From assembly GCA_026692725.1 (NCBI GenBank), contig JAPMUG010000009.1, forward strand, positions 100,698-164,697: 64,000 nt of DNA, in the 5' to 3' direction. The translations under genes were made by a program, and so were the position numbers. This stretch comes from Ecytonucleospora hepatopenaei. Taxonomy: Eukaryota; Microsporidia; Enterocytozoonidae. Below, piece by piece: positions 10,550 to 19,510 of the stretch. The notes under the pieces were generated by a model. The model was not told the origin of the DNA. It searched no databases and worked only from the letters and a program-made list of their open reading frames with translations. How positions within the stretch are numbered: position 1 is the stretch's first letter; each line of letters begins with the position of its first letter.

Positions 10550-11297
10550 CTTAATGATTTTAATATGAAACTAAAAAGGATGAAACCAATAAAAATAATA
10601 ACAATTAAATTGTTAAACATTGATTATCATGTAAAATTTAACACATATTTTTTTACTATACAAATAAAAAAACAAAATAAAATATAAAAAAACAAAATAA
10701 AATATAAATTAACAAAATAAAATACAAATTAATCTAACTATAAAAATAAAATATAATGAAATATAATGTGTTAAAGATATTTGATATGCCCTGGTTAATT
10801 TCTATTTATTATTTTTCAGGTTCTATGGAAATATACTAATATTTGACATGTATTTATAAATATTTACTTATAACCAATAGGATGGGTTAAACTGTTTAAA
10901 ACGTTTGTATAATTTTTATTTTAACCTTATTTAAAAAACAAAGAGTAAGTTTAAATATTATCAATTATGCTGTGCATGACATATTTTAAAAGGGATAATT
11001 TTCTAAATAAAATTTTAAATAATAAAAATTTTTTAACTAATAAAAAAATAAAATAAAAAAAATAAAATAATAATATTTTTTGTATTCTTTTACTTAACTT
11101 ATTACCAATTCTTTTATAGAATTGATATCTTTTAATAACTTTAGCCATTATAATCTAATAACTTTAGCCATTATAATAATGTGACATGTTAACGATGTAA
11201 CATGAACACTTCCTAATAATTTGTGCTATAATTTTATAAAAATTAAGCATCTTTCAAATATTGTAACTTTGTGTTAATTTAATTGATATGGTACTTA
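10539..11297. other. 760-base spacer without a convincing gene
   Basis: A/T-rich spacer with AACAAAATAAAATATAAA-like repeats at 10665-10735 and a direct repeat of TAATAACTTTAGCCATTATA at about 11133-11177. A short minus frame at 10951-11148 is present but I do not accept it. Mixed-composition sequence around 10770-10900 (TGATATGCCCTGGTTAATT) has no match that I recognise. Confidence 0.5.
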
Positions 11298-12389
11298 TCA
11301 AATATACTTTACTTTTATGATTTTACTGATCATCTTCTTCTTCTTCTTCATGTAAAAGACTCTCTGTAGCTCTCTCAATTGCCCCGACAAAGTCAAAAAA
11401 TGGTTTTTTTCCAATTGAGTTTTAATAGGTGCTAAATCAGTTACATCAAAGTGTTTTGGTTTAGATGAAGTTCCTGTAATTTTAAGCAAATCTGCAGATA
11501 ATGTGATAATCTTTTCCTTTTCAAGCTCTACTTCTTTTAAAACAGCGCCAAATTGTTCTTTTACACAATTTAACTGTTTATTTAATTTTAAACACATGGT
11601 TGCTTGAGCAACAGCTTGCAGATTATCATCAACTGACATTTGTAGCTTACCTTTAAGATTCTGTGTAGCAGTTGAAGATTTAACATCAGCTTTAGCCACT
11701 CCTGAAGATTGTAAGAGCTGTTTATTCAATGTGTTCAAAACTGATGATGCTCCTTTGTTATTTTTCGCAGTTGCATATTTAGACAATACAGCTAAATAAC
11801 TCTCTAACAGATCCTCAACTGTGGCTTTTAAATTATCAAGTACAGCTAATACTTGTTCTACATTTGTATTTACTTCTGTACATAAACCATAATTTTTAAG
11901 CATTTGTTCTTTTGTTCTTTCAATGTTACCATTTGTAGTATGTATCAAACCTCTACAATAGTTAAAAAGCTGTTCTGTATTAAAAGAAGGCTTTTCTTCA
12001 TCGACCAAATCTTTTAATGGTTTAAATAATTTTGGCGTAAAACATTTTAGCATACACTTTCCCACTCCAAAACTCATGCTTTTCAGTTGTTCTAATTTTT
12101 CTTCTGGTGTCAATTCTGGTTCTGGTTCTGGTTCTTCATCATCTTCAAATTGTGATTCTATGTTTAAACCTTCCAACATAGCTTTTTTGCTTGCACCAGC
12201 TTCATCATCATCACTATCAAATCTCTTTCTTTTCTTTGATGCTTTTGTTTCTTCTTCTTTTGGTTCTTCTTCGTTTTCAGATTCAAACCAATCGGCTGGA
12301 ATCATTGTTAAATTTGGATGTTCTTCTTCTCCAGAACACTTAATATTATTCAATGAAAGAAATACTGATAGAACGGTATCAAGTATCAT
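11298..12389 (-). CDS. Secreted acidic/Lys-rich protein with an NLS-like motif
   Basis: A 363-residue protein with a signal peptide (MILDTVLSVFLSLNNIKCSG). Residues 23-105 are highly acidic and contain a basic patch, SKKRKRFDSDDDE, resembling a monopartite nuclear localisation signal next to acidic residues. There is also an EPEPEPELTPEE run. Residues 115-340 are a mixed, probably all-helical domain with several Cys (GKCMLKCFTPKLF, MCLKLNKQLNC). The C-terminus is poly-Lys. The function is unknown. Signal peptide plus NLS makes it a candidate effector exported to the host, while an ER or spore-structure protein is the alternative. Codons are richer in G/C than in surrounding genes, suggesting high expression or stronger constraint. 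A CCC signal lies three bases upstream of the ATG (GGG at 12392-12394 on the plus strand), unlike the RBL genes. Confidence 0.7.
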   Translation of the reverse strand: MILDTVLSVFLSLNNIKCSGEEEHPNLTMIPADWFESENEEEPKEEETKASKKRKRFDSDDDEAGASKKAMLEGLNIESQFEDDEEPEPEPELTPEEKLEQLKSMSFGVGKCMLKCFTPKLFKPLKDLVDEEKPSFNTEQLFNYCRGLIHTTNGNIERTKEQMLKNYGLCTEVNTNVEQVLAVLDNLKATVEDLLESYLAVLSKYATAKNNKGASSVLNTLNKQLLQSSGVAKADVKSSTATQNLKGKLQMSVDDNLQAVAQATMCLKLNKQLNCVKEQFGAVLKEVELEKEKIITLSADLLKITGTSSKPKHFDVTDLAPIKTQLEKNHFLTLSGQLRELQRVFYMKKKKKMISKIIKVKYI

Positions 12390-12391
12390 AT

Positions 12392-12394
12392 GGG
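12392..12394 (-). promoter_or_regulatory. CCC-type start-proximal signal
   Basis: Reading on the minus strand, TAACCCATATG places CCC three bases before the start codon of the 11298-12389 gene. It is one of the CCC/GGG start-proximal signals described for microsporidia and seen before many genes here. Confidence 0.55.
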
Positions 12395-13034
12395 TTAGAA
12401 AGCGTTTTAATTTAAATACCTATATTTTAATATATTTTTAATTTAATAAAAATTAAAAAGAGCTAAAAAAGTGTGTTTAATTGATGTTTAAGTTAGTTTT
12501 TAACAATAATTTTGTTTTTGGTTACATACTTTTTTAATTTGTGGGAAATTAAAAAAATATTTTTAATAAATTCCTAAACTGTGTTATTTTTTTGGTGAAA
12601 ATATAATATTCGAGCAGATTGTTATTAAAAGTTAAATGTTTCAAGTTTAAAAAACCTTTATCTCATTTTTTTTTCTAAAAATCTATTTATTTTAATACAA
12701 ATAAAGAAATATACAAAATCATATTTTTTTATTATGAAATTTTATTTATTTCTAAATAAATATATTTAAATATAATATTTACATGCAATAATATATTTAA
12801 ATACAATATTTACATACAATAATATATATAAATACAATAATATATTTTAATAAATCATAAGGAGTTAAGTTTTTTAAAACACTTTTTAAACAACTAATAA
12901 ATTTTAATTTTGAACAATAGTTTATAAACAACAATTAAAAATTTAAAAATAATAGTTAATAGCTAATAACTAATAGCTAAAAAATTATAAATGATAGTTA
13001 ATAACTAATAGTTAATAGTTAATAAAGATTAATT

Positions 13035-13245
13035 TTTTTGTTTTTAAATGTTAAACCCAGTGGATATCTTTAAGAAAACTTGAGTAATAAACAAATCCTA
13101 AATGGAATTTCATTGACCAAAACCAAGGTCATTAGAAAAGTCCGAATGAAATGAAGACAAACTGGTCAGGTTTTGATAGAATAGGGCCAGGAACCTTTTA
13201 CAAATAGTTAGTTTTTTAGAATAAAAGTTTCCCGTGAGAGGTGAA
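13035..13245. ncRNA. Candidate structured RNA, family unknown
   Basis: About 210 bases with much higher sequence complexity than the surrounding A/T DNA and no open frame. Nested complementarity is visible. ATTTCATT at 13107-13114 pairs with AATGAAAT at 13145-13152. Inside it, TGACC at 13114-13118 pairs with GGTCA at 13127-13131 around an eight-base loop. To the right, CTGG near 13162 can pair with CCAG at 13187-13190, and GGTT near 13169 with AACC near 13192. CCTTTTAC and CCCGTGAGAGG occur toward the 3' side. Strand is unknown, because hairpins read both ways. I could not assign it to a known RNA class. Confidence 0.3.
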
Positions 13246-13410
13246 ATATTTAATTAAAAAATAATAAATTCAATTGTAAAAACTATATTTCTTGTTAAAA
13301 AATAATTTAAATTATAGTAAAATACAATAAATTTAAATCAATGGTTTTTAATTTCTTTATAAATAAAAAATACAATTATTTATTAACTATTTATTTACTA
13401 ATTATATTAT

Positions 13411-13995
13411 TTACTGGTAGCTATAGCTTTTTCCTGTTGTATATCCTGTTCCACTAGATGAATAAGATCCTGAATGACCGCTTGAACTGCTTGATTTACT
13501 TGATGATGACGATGAGTATGTTTTTGTTGTTCTTGTCACAGACCCACCTGATACATAAGAAGGTGACGAAAGATTTGTGCTTGCCTGATTTGTTCTTAAA
13601 AACTCTACTACTTTATCACCTTGGCAATCTCCTAATGTTAATGACTTATTGTCATCATTTTTTATTACGCACTGATCACTATGTTTTAACACAAATGTTC
13701 CCTTATTCGTCAAAACAAATGAGAATACCTGTTTTGCACTTGTTGTATCCTCTTTTGCTGCCTTAAGTGAATTTCCTTCGGCTGTTACTGACATTGTTCC
13801 CAATGAAATCATCACAAACAGGGAAGACTTACCAGATGGCTGAATTAATTTTACGTCTGAAGCCTGTGCCATGCTATCTGTTATTGATGCACCTGATTCA
13901 TCAATGGTAAAATAATTCCTAGAAGAATACTCCTGTAAATAGAATGCATATGCATTGTTTACGTGTAAAATCAATGAAAGTATCTGTTGAAACAT
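13411..13995 (-). CDS. Secreted RBL-like protein with Ser-rich tail
   Basis: A 194-residue protein. A signal peptide (MFQQILSLILHVNNAYA) leads into FYLQEYSSRNYFTID, the usual family opening. Residues 20-135 form one small domain of beta-strand-like segments (SLFVMISLGTMSV, VFSFVLTNKGTFVLK) ending CVIKNDDNKSLTLGDC and VVEFLR, the paired-cysteine trefoil end. Residues 140-194 are Ser/Gly/Thr/Tyr-rich (GYTTGKSYSYQ at the very end), a tail that could be O-glycosylated. It is one of the shortest RBL-type genes in the window. An upstream element AAACTTGAAACATTTT lies at 14025-14040. The codons are of mixed composition. Confidence 0.65.
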   Translation of the reverse strand: MFQQILSLILHVNNAYAFYLQEYSSRNYFTIDESGASITDSMAQASDVKLIQPSGKSSLFVMISLGTMSVTAEGNSLKAAKEDTTSAKQVFSFVLTNKGTFVLKHSDQCVIKNDDNKSLTLGDCQGDKVVEFLRTNQASTNLSSPSYVSGGSVTRTTKTYSSSSSSKSSSSSGHSGSYSSSGTGYTTGKSYSYQ

Positions 13996-14024
13996 GAAAC
14001 ATAATATATTTTACATTTTAACTT

Positions 14025-14040
14025 AAACTTGAAACATTTT
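14025..14040 (-). promoter_or_regulatory. RBL-type upstream element
   Basis: AAACTTGAAACATTTT, 30 bases upstream of the 13411-13995 start, with the TTGAAACA half-site shared by the other RBL genes. Confidence 0.5.
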
Positions 14041-14209
14041 CATGGAAATGATTGGTAAAAACAATTTAAAGTTTTAATAAATTATATATTATTTTGTTAT
14101 TTAATATAAATTTTTATAATAATTTATAAGTTTTAAATATTTTAAATAAAGTTACCTGATAATATTATTAAATTATATATCTATTTAAAAACATTTTTGA
14201 AAAAAAATT

Positions 14210-15709
14210 TTAAAACCTGTTACTTTTATTTGCTTCTGTTGACTCATTGATTTTTTTATCTTCAAATCTTTTCAGTATAAGTTCTCTAAAAGTTTTATTA
14301 TCAAATGAAGAAATAATTTTATAAATTTCCTCTTCTAGTGCTTTTAAAGTGGGATATGCTGTTTTCCTAAACTGTTCCTCTTTAAACAAAATCAATGAAC
14401 TTCCTTTCAATCTTTTTGGGTCAGATGCATTTTTTTCGAATGCAATCATCGCATTTAAAAGATTTTTACGTTTTACAAAAAGCTCTTTAAGAACATTTGT
14501 CTGTGTTTGTAACTTTTCTAAAGAAGCTTTTTGTTTTTCTAAAAAAATAATATTTTTTGCTTCATCCATTTCTTTAATATCTTCATGCTCATTTTTTATT
14601 GATTTTATTTCACAAGAAATTATTGAAGAAGAATCTCCTATTACGTTGATTGCATCATTTTTATTAGATTCACATGGTTTTGTAGAAATTTCATAGAAAT
14701 CATTTAAGAAAGTAAATTCTTCAATCTTTAAAGTATCATCTAAAAGATCAATTTCCTGTAATTTTTTATATACTGAATTTTTTAATAAAATAATTTCTTC
14801 TGTATATTTTACATACATTTTATTGTATTTTTCTTTGCATATTTTTTCAATTCTTACAAACGTTTTTTTGATCTCTATAAGAATTCTGTTGCTATATTTA
14901 CCTTCTTTATTATTTAAAATGTGTTCTTCTTCATCCGTAAATACATTATTAAGATCAAAAAGTTTTTTATAATTAAAAACTTGTAGCTTAATTAGTTCAA
15001 ATTCCTTTTTATTTATATTAATTTTATTTATTTGGGAATTATTCATTCTTTCTAAATCATAAATTTTCTCGCTAAAATTAAAATCTATTTTTTCTTCTAA
15101 TACTTTTGCTGCATCTTCTATTTTTGTATAAAAGAATGTTCTCAAACATTCTTGTTCATTTAATTTTTCCCTTAAAAAATTAAGTTCTTTCTGTATTTCT
15201 ACATTTTTATCATATAAATTTTTAGTTAACATTTCTTCGTTTTCTTTATATTTTACATCATTTAAATATAATTTTAAGCTGTTAATTTCTTTTGTTACCC
15301 TTTCGTTGTTTTCCTCGATTTCTAATTTTATGCTCTCGTATTTTTCTTTTTGTAAGCATAAAAATTCATGCATTTTTTTGATGTTAGAAAAGTCAGAAAA
15401 ACTTTTATTTTCATATTCTGTTCCGTAAATTTCTTTATAAATAATTTTTAAACTATTTAGCACATTCTCATTTTTTTCTTCATATTTTTTTCTATAGAAA
15501 CAAATAACATTCCTATACATTTCTAAAAATTCTTTTGTCTTCGAATAAAAATCATCAAGAAGCACATGGTCAATTTCGATAATTTCTTTTTGTAAATTAT
15601 CGAATAGATTTAAAACATTACTTAACAAAGTTGTTTTTTGCTCCGTCAAATTATTTTCATTTTCCTTTTCATTTATGTTTATATTTTCATCTGTATTTGT
15701 TTGAGTCAT
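14210..15709 (-). CDS. Ase1/PRC1/MAP65-type microtubule bundler
   Basis: A 499-residue, largely coiled-coil protein. The best evidence is near residues 415-465. Here ELFVKRKNLLNAMIAFEK, SDPKRLKGSSLILFKEEQ and FRKTAYPTLKALEEEIYKI follow in order the conserved microtubule-binding spectrin-fold signature of the MAP65/Ase1/PRC1 family, in which a helix ends in a dp-R-l motif, then a glycine-containing lL-ke-e segment, then k-lP-le-eL. The N-terminal 300 residues are long helices consistent with the dimerising rod. In fungi such proteins cross-link antiparallel microtubules at the spindle midzone. At 499 residues it is shorter than yeast Ase1 and the C-terminal tail is short. It lies between an RBL-like gene and MLH1, all on the same strand. 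No CCC signal is evident before the ATG. Confidence 0.7.
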   Translation of the reverse strand: MTQTNTDENININEKENENNLTEQKTTLLSNVLNLFDNLQKEIIEIDHVLLDDFYSKTKEFLEMYRNVICFYRKKYEEKNENVLNSLKIIYKEIYGTEYENKSFSDFSNIKKMHEFLCLQKEKYESIKLEIEENNERVTKEINSLKLYLNDVKYKENEEMLTKNLYDKNVEIQKELNFLREKLNEQECLRTFFYTKIEDAAKVLEEKIDFNFSEKIYDLERMNNSQINKININKKEFELIKLQVFNYKKLFDLNNVFTDEEEHILNNKEGKYSNRILIEIKKTFVRIEKICKEKYNKMYVKYTEEIILLKNSVYKKLQEIDLLDDTLKIEEFTFLNDFYEISTKPCESNKNDAINVIGDSSSIISCEIKSIKNEHEDIKEMDEAKNIIFLEKQKASLEKLQTQTNVLKELFVKRKNLLNAMIAFEKNASDPKRLKGSSLILFKEEQFRKTAYPTLKALEEEIYKIISSFDNKTFRELILKRFEDKKINESTEANKSNRF

Positions 15710-15803
15710 TCTTAATTAATGCAGTACTTTTTTGTTTACAAAATAAGCTTAAAGAAAAATATAAATTTTAAAGGATTAAAAAGTTTATTTAAAAACTGTC
15801 AAC

Positions 15804-17498
15804 TTATCTCTTAAATAAATTATATACCTCATCAAGACTTGTTATACACTCGTAGTCAGAACTTTGTAAAATACCCTTTAACCTGTTAAATTCACCTATA
15901 TTTTCTATTAGCATGTCTTTACAAACATAAAGCTTATCTTCTAACTGAATATAAGTGTGTTCATTAAAAATACCAACAAATGTTGCATTTTCCAAAGAAA
16001 TTAACTTTCCATTATTAAAATTTTTATTTTCTTTTGTGTGTAATACAATTTCTATCATGTCATTTTTGGCATTTAACTGCGTGTTTGGTTTTATTTCGTC
16101 ATGATTAGTCAGTTTAGGTGTTATAATCAAAGAATTGTTTATATCTTCCTTTTTTAATTTAATACTGTTTGTCTCATTTTCTTTAACATTTTTTGTAATT
16201 TTATTATCATTATCACTGTTTACATCAATTTCATTTGTTATTGGTGTGTTAAAATTTATCAAATCATTCAAATAGTTTTCTTCAGCATCCAAATTTTCTT
16301 TGTTATTTGATAAGATTTTATCACGTCTTTTTGAATAAAAATTCAATGGCTGTGACGTAAAAGTTTCATATATCTTTGTGCTGACTTTATGTGTATTTTC
16401 TGGTTTTACTTCCTTTTTTGATGAACTGATTGAAGTACAATGTGATTTATTTTCATCTAAAACATAACAAAATTCTTTTAAAATTTCTGCATAAATTTCA
16501 TTTTTATTTTCAATTTCTATTGCGTGTTTTCCTGGATGGATGTTAATATCTGCAGTAACATTGTTTAAAAATATTAAAACACACATATTGAAATCCGTGT
16601 ATATTTTAGATTGTCTAAAAATTTCTTTTTTAATCATAGGTTCTTGAACAAACCTACTGTTTACAAAAATACTAAAAATATTTTTAGAAGCATTTCCTAT
16701 GTAAATAGAAAAGGAAACACCTTTTTTGATAATTTTTGAAATGGTAAATATATTAGTAAGACCAAATGTTTTTTTGATTAGATCGGTTTTTGACATTTCT
16801 TCTTCGTTTTTTGCACACTCTCCGTATATATTATGAGAAATATCAACTTTTCCAAAATTATAAATTTTATACATGTCAACAATATGTTTTATTTTTAAAA
16901 TTTCTTTATTTCTGATTAATCCATTGCTAAAGAATTCATTTCTTCTTAAAATATTCTTTTCAAAAATATTGCTTATTTCAATTATTGTATTGTATTTTTG
17001 TAAATCAACAAAAAAACTATTATCTATGCATTTTTCAGTTTTAACAACTTCTTTCAGTACAGAGTCAACATATTTTGCAACAAAAAAATGTTTTGAATTT
17101 TCCTTTTCTTTTGTATACACCTTAATATCTGATGTTAGTCCTATAGAATGGAGTGCTTCTCCTCTATAACCATATAAATCAATTAAATTTGTATATTCAT
17201 GACTCTTTTGAGAAACATTTTTTAAACTTTCGAAAATTTTATTGTTTATTTTACTTGTGTAATGTGCAGTACAAATAAAAGGTAAATTTTCTTCAGATAT
17301 TCCTGTTCCATTATCTTTAACTAAAATAAAAGTGCCTTTTTCAACACTTTCGCAAATTTCCACCTTAATTTTAGTTGCCTGTGCGTCCAATGCATTTTCA
17401 ATAATTTCTTTAACAATAGTTTGTATATTAGTAGCTACTTCACCTGCACTTATATTCTTTATTGTATTTTCTGAAAGTTTAATGATTTTTCTCTGCAT
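15804..17498 (-). CDS. MLH1: MutL homologue MLH1-like mismatch repair ATPase
   Basis: A 564-residue MutL-family protein. The GHKL ATPase is clear: KEIIENALDA at residues 30-39 supplies the catalytic Glu and the metal-binding Asn, VKDNGTGI follows, then YGYRGEALHSIG (a conservative Tyr for the usual Phe). VNSRFVQEP and NIHPGKHAIEI mark the second, transducer half. The last 60 residues (ATFVGIFNEHTYIQLEDKLYVCKD) resemble the start of the MLH1 C-terminal dimerisation domain, which favours MLH1 over PMS1. The protein stops soon after this, so the usual MLH1 C-terminal domain (full length about 700-770 residues in fungi) is largely missing. No MLH3/PMS1 endonuclease motif is present. A CCC signal lies at 17523-17525 in complement, about 25 bases upstream. 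Confidence 0.85.
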   Translation of the reverse strand: MQRKIIKLSENTIKNISAGEVATNIQTIVKEIIENALDAQATKIKVEICESVEKGTFILVKDNGTGISEENLPFICTAHYTSKINNKIFESLKNVSQKSHEYTNLIDLYGYRGEALHSIGLTSDIKVYTKEKENSKHFFVAKYVDSVLKEVVKTEKCIDNSFFVDLQKYNTIIEISNIFEKNILRRNEFFSNGLIRNKEILKIKHIVDMYKIYNFGKVDISHNIYGECAKNEEEMSKTDLIKKTFGLTNIFTISKIIKKGVSFSIYIGNASKNIFSIFVNSRFVQEPMIKKEIFRQSKIYTDFNMCVLIFLNNVTADINIHPGKHAIEIENKNEIYAEILKEFCYVLDENKSHCTSISSSKKEVKPENTHKVSTKIYETFTSQPLNFYSKRRDKILSNNKENLDAEENYLNDLINFNTPITNEIDVNSDNDNKITKNVKENETNSIKLKKEDINNSLIITPKLTNHDEIKPNTQLNAKNDMIEIVLHTKENKNFNNGKLISLENATFVGIFNEHTYIQLEDKLYVCKDMLIENIGEFNRLKGILQSSDYECITSLDEVYNLFKR

Positions 17499-17520
17499 TT
17501 TTAGTTTTATGTAAAAATTT

Positions 17521-17530
17521 AAGGGAGCAT
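17521..17530 (-). promoter_or_regulatory. CCC-type signal upstream of MLH1
   Basis: ATGCTCCCTT on the minus strand, about 23 bases before the MLH1 start codon. It is a start-proximal CCC element. Confidence 0.5.
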
Positions 17531-17617
17531 ACTACCAAAAACACGTGAATGTATTGAAAGAATTCCTTAATTTTGTTAAAAATCAATATAATATGAAAAT
17601 TATTAGAAAGTATTTAA

Positions 17618-18445
17618 TTATTTCCCTGTGATTTTATCTAAAAGTTCTTCTTCTTTTTGTTTTTCATTAAAAAATTCATCTTTATCCCGTTTTTCATTTT
17701 CTTCTTGTTTTCTTATCATTTCTTCTTCAATGATTTTACGATTATTTTCATATCTTTCATATTCTTTGTCAGATAAGCTTATTTTTTCTTCTTTTTTATC
17801 AGGAACATCTTGTAGCTTGGAAGACGTGTCATCTGTAATAAATTCTGAATCCGTATTGTCTAAGTAAATATAATTATTCTTGCTTGTCTTATGTTCATCA
17901 TTTTCTGTTTCTAAAATTGGTTTTAAATCTTTTTTAGAATCAACTGCTGCATTTTCAGGCGTATCAACCAAGAGAAACTTCTGTGCATCAATCCCTTTGC
18001 ATTTTTCAAAAATTACCTGACCTCCTTCTTCTGTCCAACACAAATTAGAATTTATCAAAACTATATTTTTGTATTTATCATCCTCTATATTTTTTATTAC
18101 AAGTATCTCATCTCTATTTAAATCATATTTATAACTAACTTCAGATCTTTCATACAGTGATATTCTTTTAGGTGGATTAACATTATAATTTTTTCTGCTT
18201 AATTCAGAAATTAGAAGATCATTTACTTTTACTTCGCGAGATTCAACATGTACTATAAACATGTCATTTGTGCCATATAAATTTTTATGAGTTATCGGAT
18301 TGTTTTCTGACAGCCTATACTCAGATCCATCTTCATATTTTGGAACTAAAAAGTTTCCCTTGGTTTTTAAAGAGTTTACAAAAGCAGAAGAAAATGTTTG
18401 AATCTTTACTGATCTTAAGAAATTAAAATAAAAACTAAAAAGCAT
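17618..18445 (-). CDS. Secreted RBL-like protein with charged tail
   Basis: A 275-residue protein opening with a hydrophobic leader and the family motif: MLFSFYFNFLRSVKIQTF, where VKIQ starts the first trefoil strand. Residues 20-150 form the domain, ending NSNLCWTEEGGQVIFEKC and DAQKFLLVDTPEN. This is the Cys-(about 12)-Cys-(about 6)-Q-x-F layout that replaces the QxW motif of ricin-B lectins. The C-terminal 120 residues are acidic, then a charged Glu/Lys coiled coil (ENNRKIIEEEMIRKQEENEK). It is the first of seven neighbouring genes with this architecture. TTTAAAGTTTCAAAG abuts the start codon at 18445-18459. Ligand and destination are unknown. Confidence 0.7.
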   Translation of the reverse strand: MLFSFYFNFLRSVKIQTFSSAFVNSLKTKGNFLVPKYEDGSEYRLSENNPITHKNLYGTNDMFIVHVESREVKVNDLLISELSRKNYNVNPPKRISLYERSEVSYKYDLNRDEILVIKNIEDDKYKNIVLINSNLCWTEEGGQVIFEKCKGIDAQKFLLVDTPENAAVDSKKDLKPILETENDEHKTSKNNYIYLDNTDSEFITDDTSSKLQDVPDKKEEKISLSDKEYERYENNRKIIEEEMIRKQEENEKRDKDEFFNEKQKEEELLDKITGK

Positions 18446-18584
18446 TTAAAGTTTCAAAGATGATGATCTAAAAAAACAAAATAATTTATGAAACTTGTTT
18501 TACTTTTTAATAATTTTAATAAACATAATTAATTATAACATGTTTTAAATTAATTTTATTTAATTTTTAATCTTATTTTAAAAT

Positions 18585-19382
18585 TTACTGATGCATTCTT
18601 GTTATCTTTTGAATTTGTTCTGTATTTGGATTTTGCGTTTTGAATGCTTCTATTTTTTTGTTTTCAGGTAAATGCACCCCTGCTTTTATAATTTGCTGAA
18701 GAGATGTCCCAAATTTTTCTTTAACTAACTTTTCTAAATATTCATAAATTTCTTTCATATTTGGTGTTTTTAAATCTTCCAATTTTTTAGTTTTTTTATT
18801 TTTACTGTCTTTCATTTGTTTTTGTAGTTCCTCTTTTTCTTTTGTGCAATTATTTAAATTTTCTCTGGTTAAATTGTCTTCTTTTTCGTGTTTTTCTTTA
18901 ATTAACATTTCCTTTGCTGTTGTATCTTCTGTTACTTCTGTAAATACTTGCTCTTTTTTATTTAAACAGTCTTCAAGCACCAACGTGCCGTTTAAAGCTG
19001 CCATGCACATTTTTTTACTTCCTCCAAAATACGTGTATTTCATACGTTTTGATCCATCCATTATTTCTTCTTTTTTAAATCTTTGATTTGTTCCCCCGTG
19101 TTCAGTATATTCAATAATTTTATTTTTACTTCTTACTACATCAAAAACTTTTTTGTTTGCATTATTTACTATTAAAAAATAATCACTGATTTTTTTGAAC
19201 GTAAAATCTGTTGATTTTGCAAAATCACTACTAAAAGTTGCTTTATCCCCAGTAATTGATAAATAACTACCATCAAATGATTGTATCTTTACACTTAAAA
19301 TATTTTTCAAAAAGTAAAAAAACATTAAAAATGTTTCAAAATAAATTAAAAAACTATTGTTACAAAAATGTTTCAAAAACAT
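18585..19382 (-). CDS. Secreted RBL-like protein with coiled-coil tail
   Basis: A 265-residue frame. A second in-frame ATG at residue 20 starts MFFYFLKNILSVKIQSFDG, a better leader plus VKIQ strand, and follows an AAAAATGTTTCAAAAT element at 19327-19342. The first ATG is followed by a second copy of the element at 19364-19380, so either start is possible. The trefoil runs to about residue 155 with the TEHGGTNQRFKKEE segment (shared with the genes at 21929 and 19511) and the end MCMAALNGTLVLEDC, then EQVFTEVTED. The tail is Lys/Glu-rich coiled coil. It is clearly a paralogue of its neighbours. Confidence 0.7.
   Translation of the reverse strand: MFLKHFCNNSFLIYFETFLMFFYFLKNILSVKIQSFDGSYLSITGDKATFSSDFAKSTDFTFKKISDYFLIVNNANKKVFDVVRSKNKIIEYTEHGGTNQRFKKEEIMDGSKRMKYTYFGGSKKMCMAALNGTLVLEDCLNKKEQVFTEVTEDTTAKEMLIKEKHEKEDNLTRENLNNCTKEKEELQKQMKDSKNKKTKKLEDLKTPNMKEIYEYLEKLVKEKFGTSLQQIIKAGVHLPENKKIEAFKTQNPNTEQIQKITRMHQ
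19327..19342 (-). promoter_or_regulatory. RBL-type upstream element
   Basis: AAAAATGTTTCAAAAT, immediately before the second in-frame ATG of the 18585 gene. A second copy, AAAAATGTTTCAAAAAC, is at 19364-19380, before the first ATG. Confidence 0.5.
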
Positions 19383-19510
19383 TGCTTTTGTATATTTAAA
19401 AGCTTTTTAATGTAAAAACTGAAATTTAAAGCTTTTGTAATTAAAAAAATATTTAAAATTTTAATTAGATAGATAAGTTACATGAATTTATTGTTTAAAA
19501 TTACAAAAAT

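Larger units (their letters stand above)
12390..13410. other. 1 kb intergenic region with repeats and a structured segment
   Basis: No convincing protein gene. Degenerate repeats of AATATATTTAAATACAATATTTACAT type lie at 12745-12850 and TAATAGTTAATAACTAATAG type at 12945-13025. A mixed-composition, hairpin-rich segment at about 13035-13245 is annotated separately. Confidence 0.5.

Noticed and set aside
10951..11148. 65-residue minus-strand frame
   Set aside because: Poor residue mix (Lys, Phe, Ile, Leu runs), start inside a direct repeat, no family resemblance and no promoter-type signal.
13190..13245. U5 snRNA-like CCTTTTAC loop followed by CCCGTGAGAGG
   Set aside because: The bases flanking the CCTTTTAC do not pair to form the U5 loop stem, and the spacing to the second motif is about 29 bases where U5 has about 9.
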